NCBI GenBank assembly: GCA_964447205.1
Contig: CAYUSB010000041.1
Span: 12,099 to 76,098, forward strand
Direction of reading: 5' to 3'
Origin: JAEUKH01 sp964447205
GTDB lineage: Bacteria; Myxococcota_A; Polyangia; Polyangiales; Ga0077539
DNA: 64,000 nucleotides
Numbering within the stretch: position 1 is the stretch's first letter; each line of letters opens with the position of its first letter. The position numbers were made by a program, and so were the translations under genes. The notes under the pieces are model-generated. The model saw only the letters and a list, made by a program, of their open reading frames with translations. It did not search any database and was not told the DNA's origin. This document shows positions 51,803 through 63,272 of the stretch, piece after piece.

Positions 51803-52056
51803 CCCCCCGAACGCGCTCGGCAGTAGCCCGAGCGACTGCGGCGCGTGCAGAACGGTCTGCGCGCCCGCGGGCGGTTCGTCCATTTCATCCATCCCGCGAT
51901 GCGCCATCGACGGCGCCGTTGATGAGCGCGCTCCGTCCTTCGCCGGCCTACTCGCGGTTGGAACGCATTCGGTGCAACCCCGAACCCGTTCCCGATTCGA
52001 GCGCCTCGACGCGCCACGGCCGCACAGTTCCTGAGGGATTCTAACGGACAACGACA
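51803..52056. other. Intergenic region between activator and its putative target
   Basis: About 255 bases without a gene. This is where enhancer sites for the FHA-type activator would be expected, upstream of the sigma-54 promoter. No clear pair of inverted repeats was found by eye, so no operator is named. Confidence 0.4.
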
Positions 52057-52071
52057 TGGCACGCGGGTTGC
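52057..52071 (+). promoter_or_regulatory. Near-consensus sigma-54 (-24/-12) promoter
   Basis: TGGCACG, four bases (CGGG), TTGC: the -24 GG and -12 GC doublets are in perfect register. This is a textbook match to the RpoN consensus TGGCACG-N4-TTGC. Expected transcription start is about 12 bases downstream (near 52083), leaving a leader of about 155 bases before the ATG at 52238. The FHA-type enhancer-binding protein is encoded immediately upstream, which supports the assignment. Confidence 0.8.
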
Positions 52072-52237
52072 GATGTGCGGCCTTCGACGATCCCCGCGAC
52101 GGCGCCAAGGCGCGTCTCCGTTCAACTCCAACACAGCGCCGACACGACGGCGGCCAGTGCGAGCTGTCCGGGGCGCGTCTGACCGTCGCTTCGGCTCGCG
52201 GATCCAGCGCGCCAACACGATGCCAAGAGGACCCTTC

Positions 52238-55200
52238 ATGAGACGACCACCAGGACTTCGACATCGACCGCGCCTCGCTCCCCGCCTCCCTCTCGTGGCC
52301 GCGCTCGCGCTCGTGTTCGGCACCGCGTGCGGGCCGTTGCCCGGCGCAGGCCCTGTCACCGACGGCGGTCCCACCGCGGACGCACCGGACAGCGACAGCG
52401 TGCAACCCCGCGACGTCCCTCCGGGCACATGCATCCCGAACCCCACGCTCATCGCAAGCCGCATGGCCTGCCGCACGGACGCCCGATGTCCCTGCGGCAC
52501 CCACTGCGACCTCGGCGTGTGCGTCGCGAGCTGTTCGGCCGCCACCCCGTGTGCTGCGCCTCAGCGCTGCGACTCCTTCGGGCGCTGCCGCGAGCCCGGC
52601 GACGACGATCTGTTCCCTGCCGCACCCGCGACCGCTCAGGGGCAGATCGCGCTCTTTCAGTCCGACATGGTCTTCGCGAGCGCGGAGACTGTCGTAGAGC
52701 TGCGCTACACGGCGCAGCGCGCGGCCGTGGACAGGCTGCGCTGGGTCGCGCCCGCGGGCATGGAGGTCCGCTGCACCCCGACGGCGGCCTTCGCCGCGGA
52801 GTGTGTCGCGACGGACGTGACGGTCGGCGCCGTGCGCGTCGTGAGCGTCCGGTCGCGCCCCGGGTCGGTGCCCCTTCTGCGCCCGCAGACCCTGTTCGGG
52901 TACTACGCGTCTACCGTGGTCTCCGCGAGCGCCGTGCCACCCGCGCCACGGCCCACGGGCGGGTCGAGTTGGGCGGGGACGTACACCGGCACGCTCACCC
53001 TCACGGCCGTAGACGTGCGCGCGACGGGCGCCAGCACTGGTGTGCTCGCGCTCGAGAACATGCCGCCCATCCGCGTACGGGCGAACATCTTCGCGCCAAG
53101 GTCAGGCAACAACCGTCGGATCCAGCTCTTCGATGACCACCGCGTCCTGCACCCCAGCGGGTCGCTCATCGGAACCTTCTCGGGGACCGACGCCAGCACC
53201 GAGCCCCAACTCTCCTTCCCGAACTGGCGCGTCTTCACCGACGACGACGCGGCCCCCTTCCTGGGCATCGGCGCCGTCGACGTGTCGGCGCAGGTCGCGA
53301 CCAGTTGCAGCGGCGTAGTCACCGGCACGCGCGCGATTACGTGCAGATTGGATGTGTTCTACAACGGCGTCTTCAACGACACCCGAGTGCCGTGGGCCCG
53401 CTACATGCTGACGCTGACCGACGCGGGCTCGTTGCCTTCCGGCGCGACGGCTCCCGACTTGCCCCAGCCTTACTCCTCGACGGTCGAGACGGCGTTGCTG
53501 CGCGAGCCCGCACGCACGCCCTGGGAGGCTGCGGTGTATGCGACCTTCGAACCCGCGTCGAGCTTCGGAGGGGAGGCCACCCAGGCGCTCGCGGGTCTGC
53601 AGCTCTCGCCCCCCGCGTCCGCGATGGGCCTGGGCAGGCTCGACGCGTGTCGCGACGACCTTCTGACCACCACGAGCGCGATGCAGGCCGCGCTTGTGAC
53701 CCCGCTCAGGACGAGCACGATCCTGAGCGCTTCAATGTACGACACCGGCGAGCTGGAGATCCCCATTGAGAGCCGGAACGGGCTCGCCCACGCCCTCTAT
53801 CGCTGGCTCGGCACCAGGTACTCTCGAACGGGAGGCGGCGTACAGCAGCTGACCGTCACACCGCCTGCGCCGATCTCCAGCTCCTCCTCGGAGGTGGAGC
53901 TCCCGTGCGGCTTCCGCGTGACCTCGAGCACGAGCGTCTATGAGACGCCGTTCTCTACGACCTGCGGCATGCCTGTAGTGGTCTCGCGCCCCGCGGCCAA
54001 CCTCGAGTTCGCCGACGAGAGCTGCGCTCGCCTCCGTGCGGCTACCGGCTGCACGATCGAGGTGCTCTCGACCCCGCTGCCAGTGCCCCTGACCCTCACG
54101 TACGCCATGGCTCAGAACACCGGGCTCTGCATGGGGGCGGCGCTGCGCACGGTCACTCTCCAGACCACGGCGAGCCACGTGTGCCGACTCCAGACCGCAC
54201 GCCCGCTCGCATGCGCCGAGCTCGCGCTCTGCGCCGAGCCCACAAACTTCACCACGCGCGCCTCGATGACCGCGCCCCGGTTCGGGAGCGCGCTCCACGG
54301 TTTAAGCGACGACCTGGCGTGCGCGTCGGGCGATCGCGGCGCTGGCATCGACCTGGAGCTGACCAGCCGCCCCAACGCGCTGGAGACGTGTCACAGCGAC
54401 AGGAGTCGCGCCGACAGCGGGCCGCCGACGACGTCGGGTGTCAACGGCGCAGGGCTACGGCGGGTGTTCAGCTCGGAGGGATGCATCGACACGGCGCGCG
54501 TGCTCTACGCGCTCGGGGAGGCAGGCAACCTGCGGCGAGGTTCGGTGACCATCCCTGCCGAGGACCCGGCCGCGCGTCGCACTGACCGCCTCTTGCTCCG
54601 GCTCACCCAGGAGTGGGTCGCCGCACACTCCTTCATGGCCAACGAGGCCGCGAGCGCGTGGCATGCCGCAGCGGGACTTCGAGGCGAGCCGGGCGTCTCG
54701 ACCACGCATCTCCAGGATTCCTTTCGCCACTCCATTGGCGCGTGGAGGGTGCTGATGCACCCGCGCTTCTCGACGCCTCTCTTGCGACTTCCCGCCAACC
54801 GCTACGTCAGCCCGGACTACCGAAGCAGCTACGACGTCACGGCGACGGGCCAGACGGACATCAATGTCGGGCTGACGGTCACCATGCTCCAGCTCCTCAC
54901 GGGGCAGGTGAAGCTCGCCGACGAGATGAACCTCGACGAGGAGATGCGAGCCCCGACCGCGACGACTGCGAGCGTCGATTTTGGCCGGGTCGCCCGCAGC
55001 GCGTCCCTGATGCTCCCGCTTGCGATGTACCTCGCGAATCAGGCCGGAGCGCTCGGCACGGCGGGCCGCCCCTCGTGGGCCCGTGACTGGGACGCCGCCC
55101 TCAACACCTATCGCGCTTCGCTCTCTCTTGCGCTCGACCACCTCGACCGGCGCGTTAATGCACGCAATCCGCTCGGCATCGAAGACCTCGATGCGCCGTT

Positions 55201-57595
55201 GTACTACCAGGGTGACAACGTCGGCGCGACGAGCCGGTTCAACGCCATCTCGGACTACCTGCTCGGCGCCTCGCCGATGTCCACCGCCATCGCCCCCGTC
55301 GCCATCGCACACGCGGAGTCTCTGCTCGCCGAGGCGCGCTCAGAGTATGGCGCGCGGTTCGGTCGCTCCGTCGGCGCCGGAAACGGGGGCCGCGGCGAGG
55401 TGGCCGACGACTATGGAACCCGTCTCGCGGCGCTCTGCGGCCTGCCTCCCGGGCTCACGTCCGCCACGGCGTTGTCGGGTTGGACGAACTTCAACGCAGC
55501 GAACTGCTACATCCGGTCCACCGACCCGATCTGTCGACCGCCCGCCGTGCCGACGACCGCCATGACGGTGACCAACGACGACGTGGGGATCAACAACTGC
55601 TACCGCACCCAGATCGCTGCGAGGCTGACACTCTCTGGATCTGGCCTCACACAGGGACAAAGGACCAATAACAACGATCTTTTATTCTATGCGCAGTCCT
55701 GCAACCCTCCTTCGACGCTCTCGCCTGACTGCATGGGTCGCTTTCCGGTCGGAACGCTCTGCGCCACCTGCGGACCGCGGCGGGAGGGCGGAGGCGCGAG
55801 CGGCTACTCGGGCGTCATTCCACTCGGTTCGGCGTACCTACGGCCTGCGGTCTGGACTTTGGCCTCAGGCAGCACGCTCTACCATGAACGCGTCATCCCA
55901 GGCGCCGTGGTGTCTGAGTCGGTCGATCGGGAGGTGCGCGCGCAGTGCCAGGCGCTCTATCCGAGCGGACGGCTCGCCCTCGCGGGTTCAAACCCGTCCA
56001 GCCAGCCCACCCCCGCGGCCTGCTACCGCGGTTCGATCGGCGAACTAGCCCTTGCGTTGCATGCCGCGGCTCTCGACGTACAGATCGCCAACTCAGAGAT
56101 GGGCGACCTGATGAGCGCCTATGATATCTCAATGAGTAGCTGCGACATCCTCCAGACGTCGGCAACGAGAATCGCAAGCTCCCAGGCGGCCCACGACGCG
56201 ACGATGCAGAGCCTGCGAGTCGGCAAGGCCGTCGCGGACAGCATCGCCGCGGCCGCAGCCAGCACGAAGGACTGCGCGGACGCGCTCAAGGAGAAACAGG
56301 GTGTGGGAGAAGGAATCCAGTGCGGCGCCGCGATCGTCGAGGGCGCCGCGAACATCGCGAGCATCGCGATCCAGGCCGAGATGGACCGCGCGCAGGCCGC
56401 TCACGAGTCCCACGTGATGATGCTTGAGACGAGTCGCGACATTGCCATCTGCACCAACGACGCGACGCAGAACCTGGTCGGGATGCGCACCGCCTCGCTG
56501 CGCGTGACGCGCGCCGAGCAGGAGGTGCAGTCCGCGCTCTTCCGCTTCACTCAGGCCGTCGAAGAGGCCCAGGGGACTTACGACGAGGGCATCGGCCTCT
56601 CGCGAGCGCACGAGAACCCCTCGACCGCAGCAGAGGTCTGGGTCGATGACCGCATCGACTCCTACCTCACCGCGCTCCGCGGGGCACGCCGCGCGTCGTA
56701 CCTGGCCGTACGCGCCGTGGAGTACGAGATGCAGGCGAGCCTTATGCTTCGAGCGCGTGTGCTCGCCGCGCCGCGACCGGTCGATCTCACCAGCGTCATG
56801 GCCGACCTCCGCGCCACGGCCGCGACGCGGTCCATCAACGGTCGGCGCCCCAGCGCGCTCACCGCCGTGATCAGCCTGCGGGACAACGTGCTCCAACTCG
56901 GAGACACCTCGATGCGCTCGACGGATTGGAACACCCTTAGCGCCGCCCAGCGCCTGCGCGCGCTGCTCAACGACCGGCGCTACGTCGTGCCGGGCGGTCG
57001 TCGCATCCCGTTCAACCTCACTCCGGTGCCTGGCACGTCGGGCGCGATCTCGTTCCTCACGGGGGGCACCGACTGCGCCGAGCGCGTATGGTCGATCAAT
57101 GCATCGATTCTTGGGAGCAACGTCTGGCGCACCACGACGCTCGACGACGCCGGCACGAGCTCGAGCGCGCCGAGCTTTGTGCGGATCGACCTTCTCAAGA
57201 GCAACACGTTCTCGAGCCAGTGGTGTACGCCTCCCGCGGGCGCCTCCGCGGGCGGGCAGCAGCTCACCTCGGTGCGCCCGTCTCGCAACCTCTTCGCCGA
57301 CCCGCTCACCCCCACCATGGTGAGCATCACGGCACCCGAGGAGACGCTCGAGAGCCGCGGACGCATGCAGGCGTTCCTCGGCGTCGATCGCGCCGCGCTC
57401 GAACGCGAGACGTACGCCAACACGGGCAGCAGCGAGCTCGCGGCGCGCGGGCTCTACGGCCAGTACGCGATCTTCATCCCCAACGACACGATCGCGGAGA
57501 CCCGCAACAACGGCACCGTCACGCGGGAGGGCCTCGACCTGAACCGCATCGACGACATCCTCCTCCGCGTCGATTACATCTCCGTCTCGCGCTGA
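52238..57595 (+). CDS. Giant 1785-residue lipoprotein of unknown function
   Basis: Lipobox GTAC gives Cys31. Residues about 55-130 hold a Cys-rich knot (MACRTDARCPCGTHCDLGVC, then CDSFGRCREPGD). The central 1100 residues are beta- and turn-rich with no recognised domain. Residues about 1270-1480 are long amphipathic helices (SSQAAHDATMQSLRVGKAV, then RAQAAHESHVMMLETSRDI). The last 300 residues are again beta-rich and end in LDLNRIDDILLRVDYISVSR. The ATG at 52238 is chosen for AGAGGA 7 bases upstream and because it starts the signal peptide. The gene is controlled by the sigma-54 promoter. It is likely cell-surface exposed or secreted. Confidence 0.85.
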   Translation: MRRPPGLRHRPRLAPRLPLVAALALVFGTACGPLPGAGPVTDGGPTADAPDSDSVQPRDVPPGTCIPNPTLIASRMACRTDARCPCGTHCDLGVCVASCSAATPCAAPQRCDSFGRCREPGDDDLFPAAPATAQGQIALFQSDMVFASAETVVELRYTAQRAAVDRLRWVAPAGMEVRCTPTAAFAAECVATDVTVGAVRVVSVRSRPGSVPLLRPQTLFGYYASTVVSASAVPPAPRPTGGSSWAGTYTGTLTLTAVDVRATGASTGVLALENMPPIRVRANIFAPRSGNNRRIQLFDDHRVLHPSGSLIGTFSGTDASTEPQLSFPNWRVFTDDDAAPFLGIGAVDVSAQVATSCSGVVTGTRAITCRLDVFYNGVFNDTRVPWARYMLTLTDAGSLPSGATAPDLPQPYSSTVETALLREPARTPWEAAVYATFEPASSFGGEATQALAGLQLSPPASAMGLGRLDACRDDLLTTTSAMQAALVTPLRTSTILSASMYDTGELEIPIESRNGLAHALYRWLGTRYSRTGGGVQQLTVTPPAPISSSSSEVELPCGFRVTSSTSVYETPFSTTCGMPVVVSRPAANLEFADESCARLRAATGCTIEVLSTPLPVPLTLTYAMAQNTGLCMGAALRTVTLQTTASHVCRLQTARPLACAELALCAEPTNFTTRASMTAPRFGSALHGLSDDLACASGDRGAGIDLELTSRPNALETCHSDRSRADSGPPTTSGVNGAGLRRVFSSEGCIDTARVLYALGEAGNLRRGSVTIPAEDPAARRTDRLLLRLTQEWVAAHSFMANEAASAWHAAAGLRGEPGVSTTHLQDSFRHSIGAWRVLMHPRFSTPLLRLPANRYVSPDYRSSYDVTATGQTDINVGLTVTMLQLLTGQVKLADEMNLDEEMRAPTATTASVDFGRVARSASLMLPLAMYLANQAGALGTAGRPSWARDWDAALNTYRASLSLALDHLDRRVNARNPLGIEDLDAPLYYQGDNVGATSRFNAISDYLLGASPMSTAIAPVAIAHAESLLAEARSEYGARFGRSVGAGNGGRGEVADDYGTRLAALCGLPPGLTSATALSGWTNFNAANCYIRSTDPICRPPAVPTTAMTVTNDDVGINNCYRTQIAARLTLSGSGLTQGQRTNNNDLLFYAQSCNPPSTLSPDCMGRFPVGTLCATCGPRREGGGASGYSGVIPLGSAYLRPAVWTLASGSTLYHERVIPGAVVSESVDREVRAQCQALYPSGRLALAGSNPSSQPTPAACYRGSIGELALALHAAALDVQIANSEMGDLMSAYDISMSSCDILQTSATRIASSQAAHDATMQSLRVGKAVADSIAAAAASTKDCADALKEKQGVGEGIQCGAAIVEGAANIASIAIQAEMDRAQAAHESHVMMLETSRDIAICTNDATQNLVGMRTASLRVTRAEQEVQSALFRFTQAVEEAQGTYDEGIGLSRAHENPSTAAEVWVDDRIDSYLTALRGARRASYLAVRAVEYEMQASLMLRARVLAAPRPVDLTSVMADLRATAATRSINGRRPSALTAVISLRDNVLQLGDTSMRSTDWNTLSAAQRLRALLNDRRYVVPGGRRIPFNLTPVPGTSGAISFLTGGTDCAERVWSINASILGSNVWRTTTLDDAGTSSSAPSFVRIDLLKSNTFSSQWCTPPAGASAGGQQLTSVRPSRNLFADPLTPTMVSITAPEETLESRGRMQAFLGVDRAALERETYANTGSSELAARGLYGQYAIFIPNDTIAETRNNGTVTREGLDLNRIDDILLRVDYISVSR

Positions 57596-58686
57596 TTCCC
57601 GCGCGCGGGACGCGCTCCCCTCATCACGTGATGCCCCTACGCTCCGCCGCCTTGCTCGCCCTGCTCGCCCTGCTCGCCCTGCCGTCGGGTTGTTCGCCCG
57701 TCGCGCAGGGCGCGCAGGTCGCGCAGGCCCTGCGAGGCTCACGCCCTGCGCCCGGCGCCGACGCCGTCGTTGCAATCCATGATCTCGGCACCGGCGGGCT
57801 GTGCTCAGGCGTGCTCATCGCACCGCGTGTGGTGCTCACCGCGGGGCACTGCGTGCGTCGCCCCGACGCAGACGCGCCGGTCCTGCCCGGCGAGCTGCGC
57901 GTAAGCTTCGGCTCAGCCGCAACTGACCCCGCGCGCGTGGGCGCCGTCGCCTGGGTCCGCACCGTCCTCGGTCGCTACTCGCTCCACGGGGCCGGCGCGC
58001 TCGGCCTCGTGGGACGGGACGTAGCGGTGGTGGTGCTCGAGCGCGCCGTAGACATCGCCCCGATGTCGGTTCGTCGCGACCCGCCGCGAGACCTCACGGG
58101 CGAGATCGTGACGCTCTACGGCTTCGGCGAGTCGCCCGTCGGGCCCGCGGGCGAGCGTCAGGTGGCCGAGGCGCGGGTCGAGTCGCTCGACGCAGAGCTC
58201 GCGTTGGTGCGCGATCGGCTCTGTGAGGGAGACTCAGGCGGACCGATGGTGCAGCGCGACGGCCGTGTGGTGGGCGTCGCGTCGTTCAACGACGGCCGCT
58301 GCGGCGAAGGGTATGGCGCGTACTCGCTGGTGTCGCCGCACTTCGCGCTCGTCGATGCCGCGCTGCGTGAGACCGGCGCCTGCGCAGACGAGGTGTGCGC
58401 GCGCGACGCGGGCGATGATGTCCGCGTTCCTCGGGACGGCCCGATCATGGTTGTCGACGCCGCGCTCCCGAGCGCCCAGGACGCGCGCGACGAGTCCGCT
58501 CCGACCCCCGCGCAGGCGCGGAGCGGGGGATGTCACGCGGGTCGCCCCCACAGCGGCGGCGCCCTCCCTCACCTCCTCGCGTTGGCGCTCATCACCGCGC
58601 GAGGACGCACGTCGCCCAACCGCCTCTGCAAACCCCGCGCTCGTGCGAACGCACGGCAGCGGGTCGCGCGTAGAACATCCCCCAGC

Positions 58687-60084
<1,398 letters not shown>

Positions 60085-60145
60085 GACGCATCCTATGCGC
60101 CTACCGTGAGGCTCCGCAATCGCGCTCGACCGCCCGACGGGCGGC

Positions 60146-61867
60146 TCAGCGCTTCGCGATGGACTGGCCGAAGTTGCCGCCCGCGGGCGCCCGCAGGATC
60201 GTGCTCGGCACGGCGAGAGGGAGCTCGCCGCGCGCGCCGTGATAGATGCACACGACGCCCGAGTTGCTCTCCGCGTCGGGGGCCGTGACGGCCACGTCGT
60301 CGGCGAGGTCGCCGTTGACGTCACCGATGCCTGTCGGAATGGTGCCGAAGTGTCCGCCCGCGCCCGCGGGGCTCTCCCACACGACCGAAGCGACGGTGCT
60401 CAGGCCGCCCGGTCCGCCGCGGAAGAGGCGCACCCTGCCGAGGCCGCGCTGGTACGATCTGCTACCGATCGCGACGTCGTCGTAGCCGTCGCCGTCGATG
60501 TCTCCTACGCACTCGGCGCCTCCGCCGAACTCCGAGTTCGGCGGGTCGAAGGTCGGGATCGTCTGAGTGGCCGTAACGGGGATGCCCGTCGGCGTACCCG
60601 CGAAGACCAGCAGCCGCTCGCCGGCGGGCGCGGTGCCCAGCATCGCGCCGATCATGTCGGGGTGGCCGTCGCCGTTGATGTCCATCGCGCCCGCGAGGCG
60701 CGCGCCGAACGAGTGGGCATACTGCACGACGACCGTCGTGGGTACCGTGCGAAGGCCCGCGGCGCTCCCGTGGAAGACCAACGCGCGGCCGTGGTACGCG
60801 GCCCAGCCCCCCTCGCCAGTGAAGAAGTCCGCGAAGCCGTCGTTGTCGAGGTCGCCCGCCTCGCGCAAGGCGTTGCCGAGCTCGATGGCGCGAGGCCCGC
60901 TGGGGTCGATCGTCGTCGCCGGAGAAGCGCCGAGACCCGACGGACCGCCGTGGAACACGTACACCCCACCGCCGAAGTTTCCGTTGACCTTCTGGGGAGT
61001 GCTGATCGCGACGTCGGCGTAGCCGTCGCCGTTGACGTCACCGAGACCCGTCACCCGCCCCCCGAAGGCGGCGTTCGCGCCGTCGAGGCCATCGATGGTC
61101 GTGGCGGGCGTCGTCGCGATGCCGTCAGGACCTCCGTGATAGACGTACACGCGCCCCGTCAAGCCGCGGGTGGTCGGGGCCCCGACGACGAGGTCGCCGA
61201 AGCCGTCGCCGTTCACGTCGCCCACGCCGTCCACGGTCCCGAAGCCCCGATCCTCGGGCGAGGGCGCTTCGAGCGTGGCGGAAGGCGCCGCGGCGATCCC
61301 CTCGGGGCGGCCGTGATAGACGTACACCCGACCAACGAAGGCCGCGTTGGGTGCGCCCACGGCAACGTCAGCGAGCCCGTCGCCGTTGACGTCGAGCGGC
61401 GCGGCGAACGCGCTCGCGATCGGCGTCGAGCGCGAGCGCACCACGAACGCCCACACGGGCGAGCGTTGGGTTCCGATGGTGCCACCCCGCGTGCCCGTGA
61501 GGCGCCAGTAGTACACCCCTGGCTCGGTGAGCGGCGTCGCAAGCGTCAGGGTGGTTCCACGTGCGATCGCCGAGCGCACCCGCACCGTGCACGCGCGGTC
61601 GCGAAAGAGCTCGTAGAGGGCCCCGTCGGCGCCGGGTCCGAGCGCCCACGCCAGGCGAACGTACTGCGACGACGTCACGGACATCGAGAGCGGGAACACG
61701 GGACGCGGCAAAGCAATCGCAGGCGAGATATCAGTAGATAGCTCTCTGTCGGCGATTATATCTTCAGCAATCGAAGCATCAAGTATCGGGAGCGGGACAC
61801 GCCCCCAGTCGTGCGTACACCCGACCGAAACGAAGGCCACAAGGAGGCATCCAGGTCGGCGATGCAT
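60146..61867 (-). CDS. FG-GAP repeat (integrin-alpha-like beta-propeller) lipoprotein
   Basis: 573 residues. Lipobox VSVGC gives Cys17. Residues about 60-140 form a fibronectin-like strand region (YYWRLTGTRG). From about 145 there are about seven FG-GAP repeats, each with DVNGDG(x)D calcium-binding loops and F/A-G-x-VYVYHGG motifs (DVNGDGFGDLVVGAPTTRG, DINGDGHPDMIGAM, DIDGDGYDDVAIGS). It should be a calcium-dependent surface propeller, perhaps for adhesion or ligand binding. The start overlaps the PEGA stop by one base (TGATG at 61869-61865), so it is translationally coupled. The kinase gene follows after 62 bases. Confidence 0.87.
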   Translation of the reverse strand: MHRRPGCLLVAFVSVGCTHDWGRVPLPILDASIAEDIIADRELSTDISPAIALPRPVFPLSMSVTSSQYVRLAWALGPGADGALYELFRDRACTVRVRSAIARGTTLTLATPLTEPGVYYWRLTGTRGGTIGTQRSPVWAFVVRSRSTPIASAFAAPLDVNGDGLADVAVGAPNAAFVGRVYVYHGRPEGIAAAPSATLEAPSPEDRGFGTVDGVGDVNGDGFGDLVVGAPTTRGLTGRVYVYHGGPDGIATTPATTIDGLDGANAAFGGRVTGLGDVNGDGYADVAISTPQKVNGNFGGGVYVFHGGPSGLGASPATTIDPSGPRAIELGNALREAGDLDNDGFADFFTGEGGWAAYHGRALVFHGSAAGLRTVPTTVVVQYAHSFGARLAGAMDINGDGHPDMIGAMLGTAPAGERLLVFAGTPTGIPVTATQTIPTFDPPNSEFGGGAECVGDIDGDGYDDVAIGSRSYQRGLGRVRLFRGGPGGLSTVASVVWESPAGAGGHFGTIPTGIGDVNGDLADDVAVTAPDAESNSGVVCIYHGARGELPLAVPSTILRAPAGGNFGQSIAKR

Positions 61868-62901
61868 CAGAAGTTCCCTCCGAGACCGGCGATGCCGCGC
61901 GGATCGACCCACGCGGAGGGCGTGCCCGTGCGCAGTGCACGCCGCGCGGGAGCGAACAGGGCGAGCGCCGCGCCCGCCACCGCGACGACGACGCCGCCCC
62001 AGAGCATCACCACCGAGGCGTTGTCCTGCGCGATGGGGTGTCGATCGGCGTCGCAGCCCACTCGGAGGCAAGCGTCGAAGCGCGCATCGACATCGAGATA
62101 GAGTCCGAGCCCGACGCCCGCGAGCGCGAGCCCGATGCCCGCGAGCGCGACCCCTGCGACGCGTGAGGGCGCCATCCCCGACGGGGTCGACGGGTGAACC
62201 ACGAGGCCCAGCGGGGCCACGGGCGTCTCGAGCGGAGGCGGCGCGTGCGGCGCGATGCGCGTCACCGCCTCGGACAGCGTCGGAGGCGGGGTCGAGAGCG
62301 CCGCCGAGGGCAGGGGCGCGAGGTCCACGTATTCGCGCCCGGTGGCCCCCGGTGCGAGCAGCACGGTGCGACGCTCGGGGACGAAGGCAGGAGCGCGCAC
62401 TTCGAGGGAGAGCACGCCCGCGACCACACGAATCGGCGCCGTGAGCGGCAGCGTGCCCGCTTCATGACCGTCGAGGAGCACCTGAGCACCGGGGACACCG
62501 CCCGACACGATGAGCGTCGCGAGGTGCTGAGCCGACGACGCGAGCGAGCGATCGATCACGTCAAGGTGCTGGCGCACCCACGCGTCCGCGGACGCAGCGC
62601 GCGCCTCGAGCACGTGCGCCTCGGCGAGCTCCCAGCGGCCGAGCGCCTGCTCGGCGAAGCCCATCTGGGCCCGCGCGCGTGGCGTGCGCACGATCTCCCA
62701 CGAGCGGCGAAAGCACTCGAGCGCCTCCTCGTCGCGACCGTCGCGACGGAGTTGGACGCCCTCGCGAATCAACGCCTCGGGATCGGCCGAGACCTGCGCA
62801 GAGACAGACACCGGGAAAAGCGCTAGAAACAACGACAAGGTTAGGGCGTTGCGCTGCGTAGTCGGTGCGTAGCTCACAGACACGAGAAAACGGGCGATCA
62901 T
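61867..62901 (-). CDS. TPR-PEGA domain membrane protein
   Basis: 344 residues from the ATG at 62901; a TTG at 62955 would also extend the frame but is less likely. A signal peptide ends near residue 36 (FPVSVSA). Residues about 40-115 are a TPR-like region (GRDEEALECFRRS, FAEQALGRWELAEAH). PEGA at about 125-205 (VSGGVPGAQVLLDGHEAG). Two hydrophobic helices lie at about 253-276 and 300-322, the first followed by Asp/Cys motif CLRVGCDADRH. It is a paralogue of 5953-6984 (shared GRDEEAL and EQALGRW motifs and the same helix order) and is the first gene of the set ending with the kinase. Confidence 0.82.
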   Translation of the reverse strand: MIARFLVSVSYAPTTQRNALTLSLFLALFPVSVSAQVSADPEALIREGVQLRRDGRDEEALECFRRSWEIVRTPRARAQMGFAEQALGRWELAEAHVLEARAASADAWVRQHLDVIDRSLASSAQHLATLIVSGGVPGAQVLLDGHEAGTLPLTAPIRVVAGVLSLEVRAPAFVPERRTVLLAPGATGREYVDLAPLPSAALSTPPPTLSEAVTRIAPHAPPPLETPVAPLGLVVHPSTPSGMAPSRVAGVALAGIGLALAGVGLGLYLDVDARFDACLRVGCDADRHPIAQDNASVVMLWGGVVVAVAGAALALFAPARRALRTGTPSAWVDPRGIAGLGGNF

Positions 62902-62951
62902 AAGTAGCGTCAAGTTCTTTGTATCTAGCCCGTTGAGCCTATTTTTACCAG

Positions 62952-63122
62952 TCAATGTAGCAGCGAGCTGGCGATCTCCTCAAGGCGTTCCTCCCGTCGG
63001 CGTGCGTACTTGAAGCGAGCGAGGTTCGGAGCGGTGACAGGGGTCTTGAGCCACCCGAACTCGAGGTCGAGGGCGGTGAAGGGGGATAAGAAGCCCAACG
63101 CGGTGCGACCGTCAAGCACCAC
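62952..63122 (-). CDS. Small protein or C-terminal gene remnant, 56 residues
   Basis: From a GTG at 63122 with AGGAG 6 bases upstream the frame reads VVLDGRTALGFLSPFTALDL, then EFGWLKTPVTAPNLARFKYA and RRREERLEEIASSLLH before TGA. It is protein-like, with a charged helical end, but has no recognised family. The same frame is open upstream for another 20 codons without a start, so it may equally be the tail of a gene lost at the repeat near 63205. It stops 50 bases before the PEGA gene start. Confidence 0.4.
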   Translation of the reverse strand: MVLDGRTALGFLSPFTALDLEFGWLKTPVTAPNLARFKYARRREERLEEIASSLLH

Positions 63123-63204
63123 GGAGCTCCTGGCTTCGGCTGCGTGAGCCTGCCCCGAAGTGGACGAGATTCCCCCATATACGAAGCGTCCTCACGCCCC
63201 GACC

Positions 63205-63240
63205 GTGCTGCGCGGGGCCTCGGCGGTCGACGCAGAGCTC
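63205..63240 (+). repeat. Copy 2 of the dispersed 36-bp repeat
   Basis: Matches 8329-8364 at 34 of 36 bases in the same orientation; see that entry. It lies between the small-protein remnant and the 22-bp direct repeats in a gene-poor stretch. Confidence 0.6.
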
Positions 63241-63272
63241 GCTGGCAGCCTGAGTTTCAGGACCTCCCTCTG

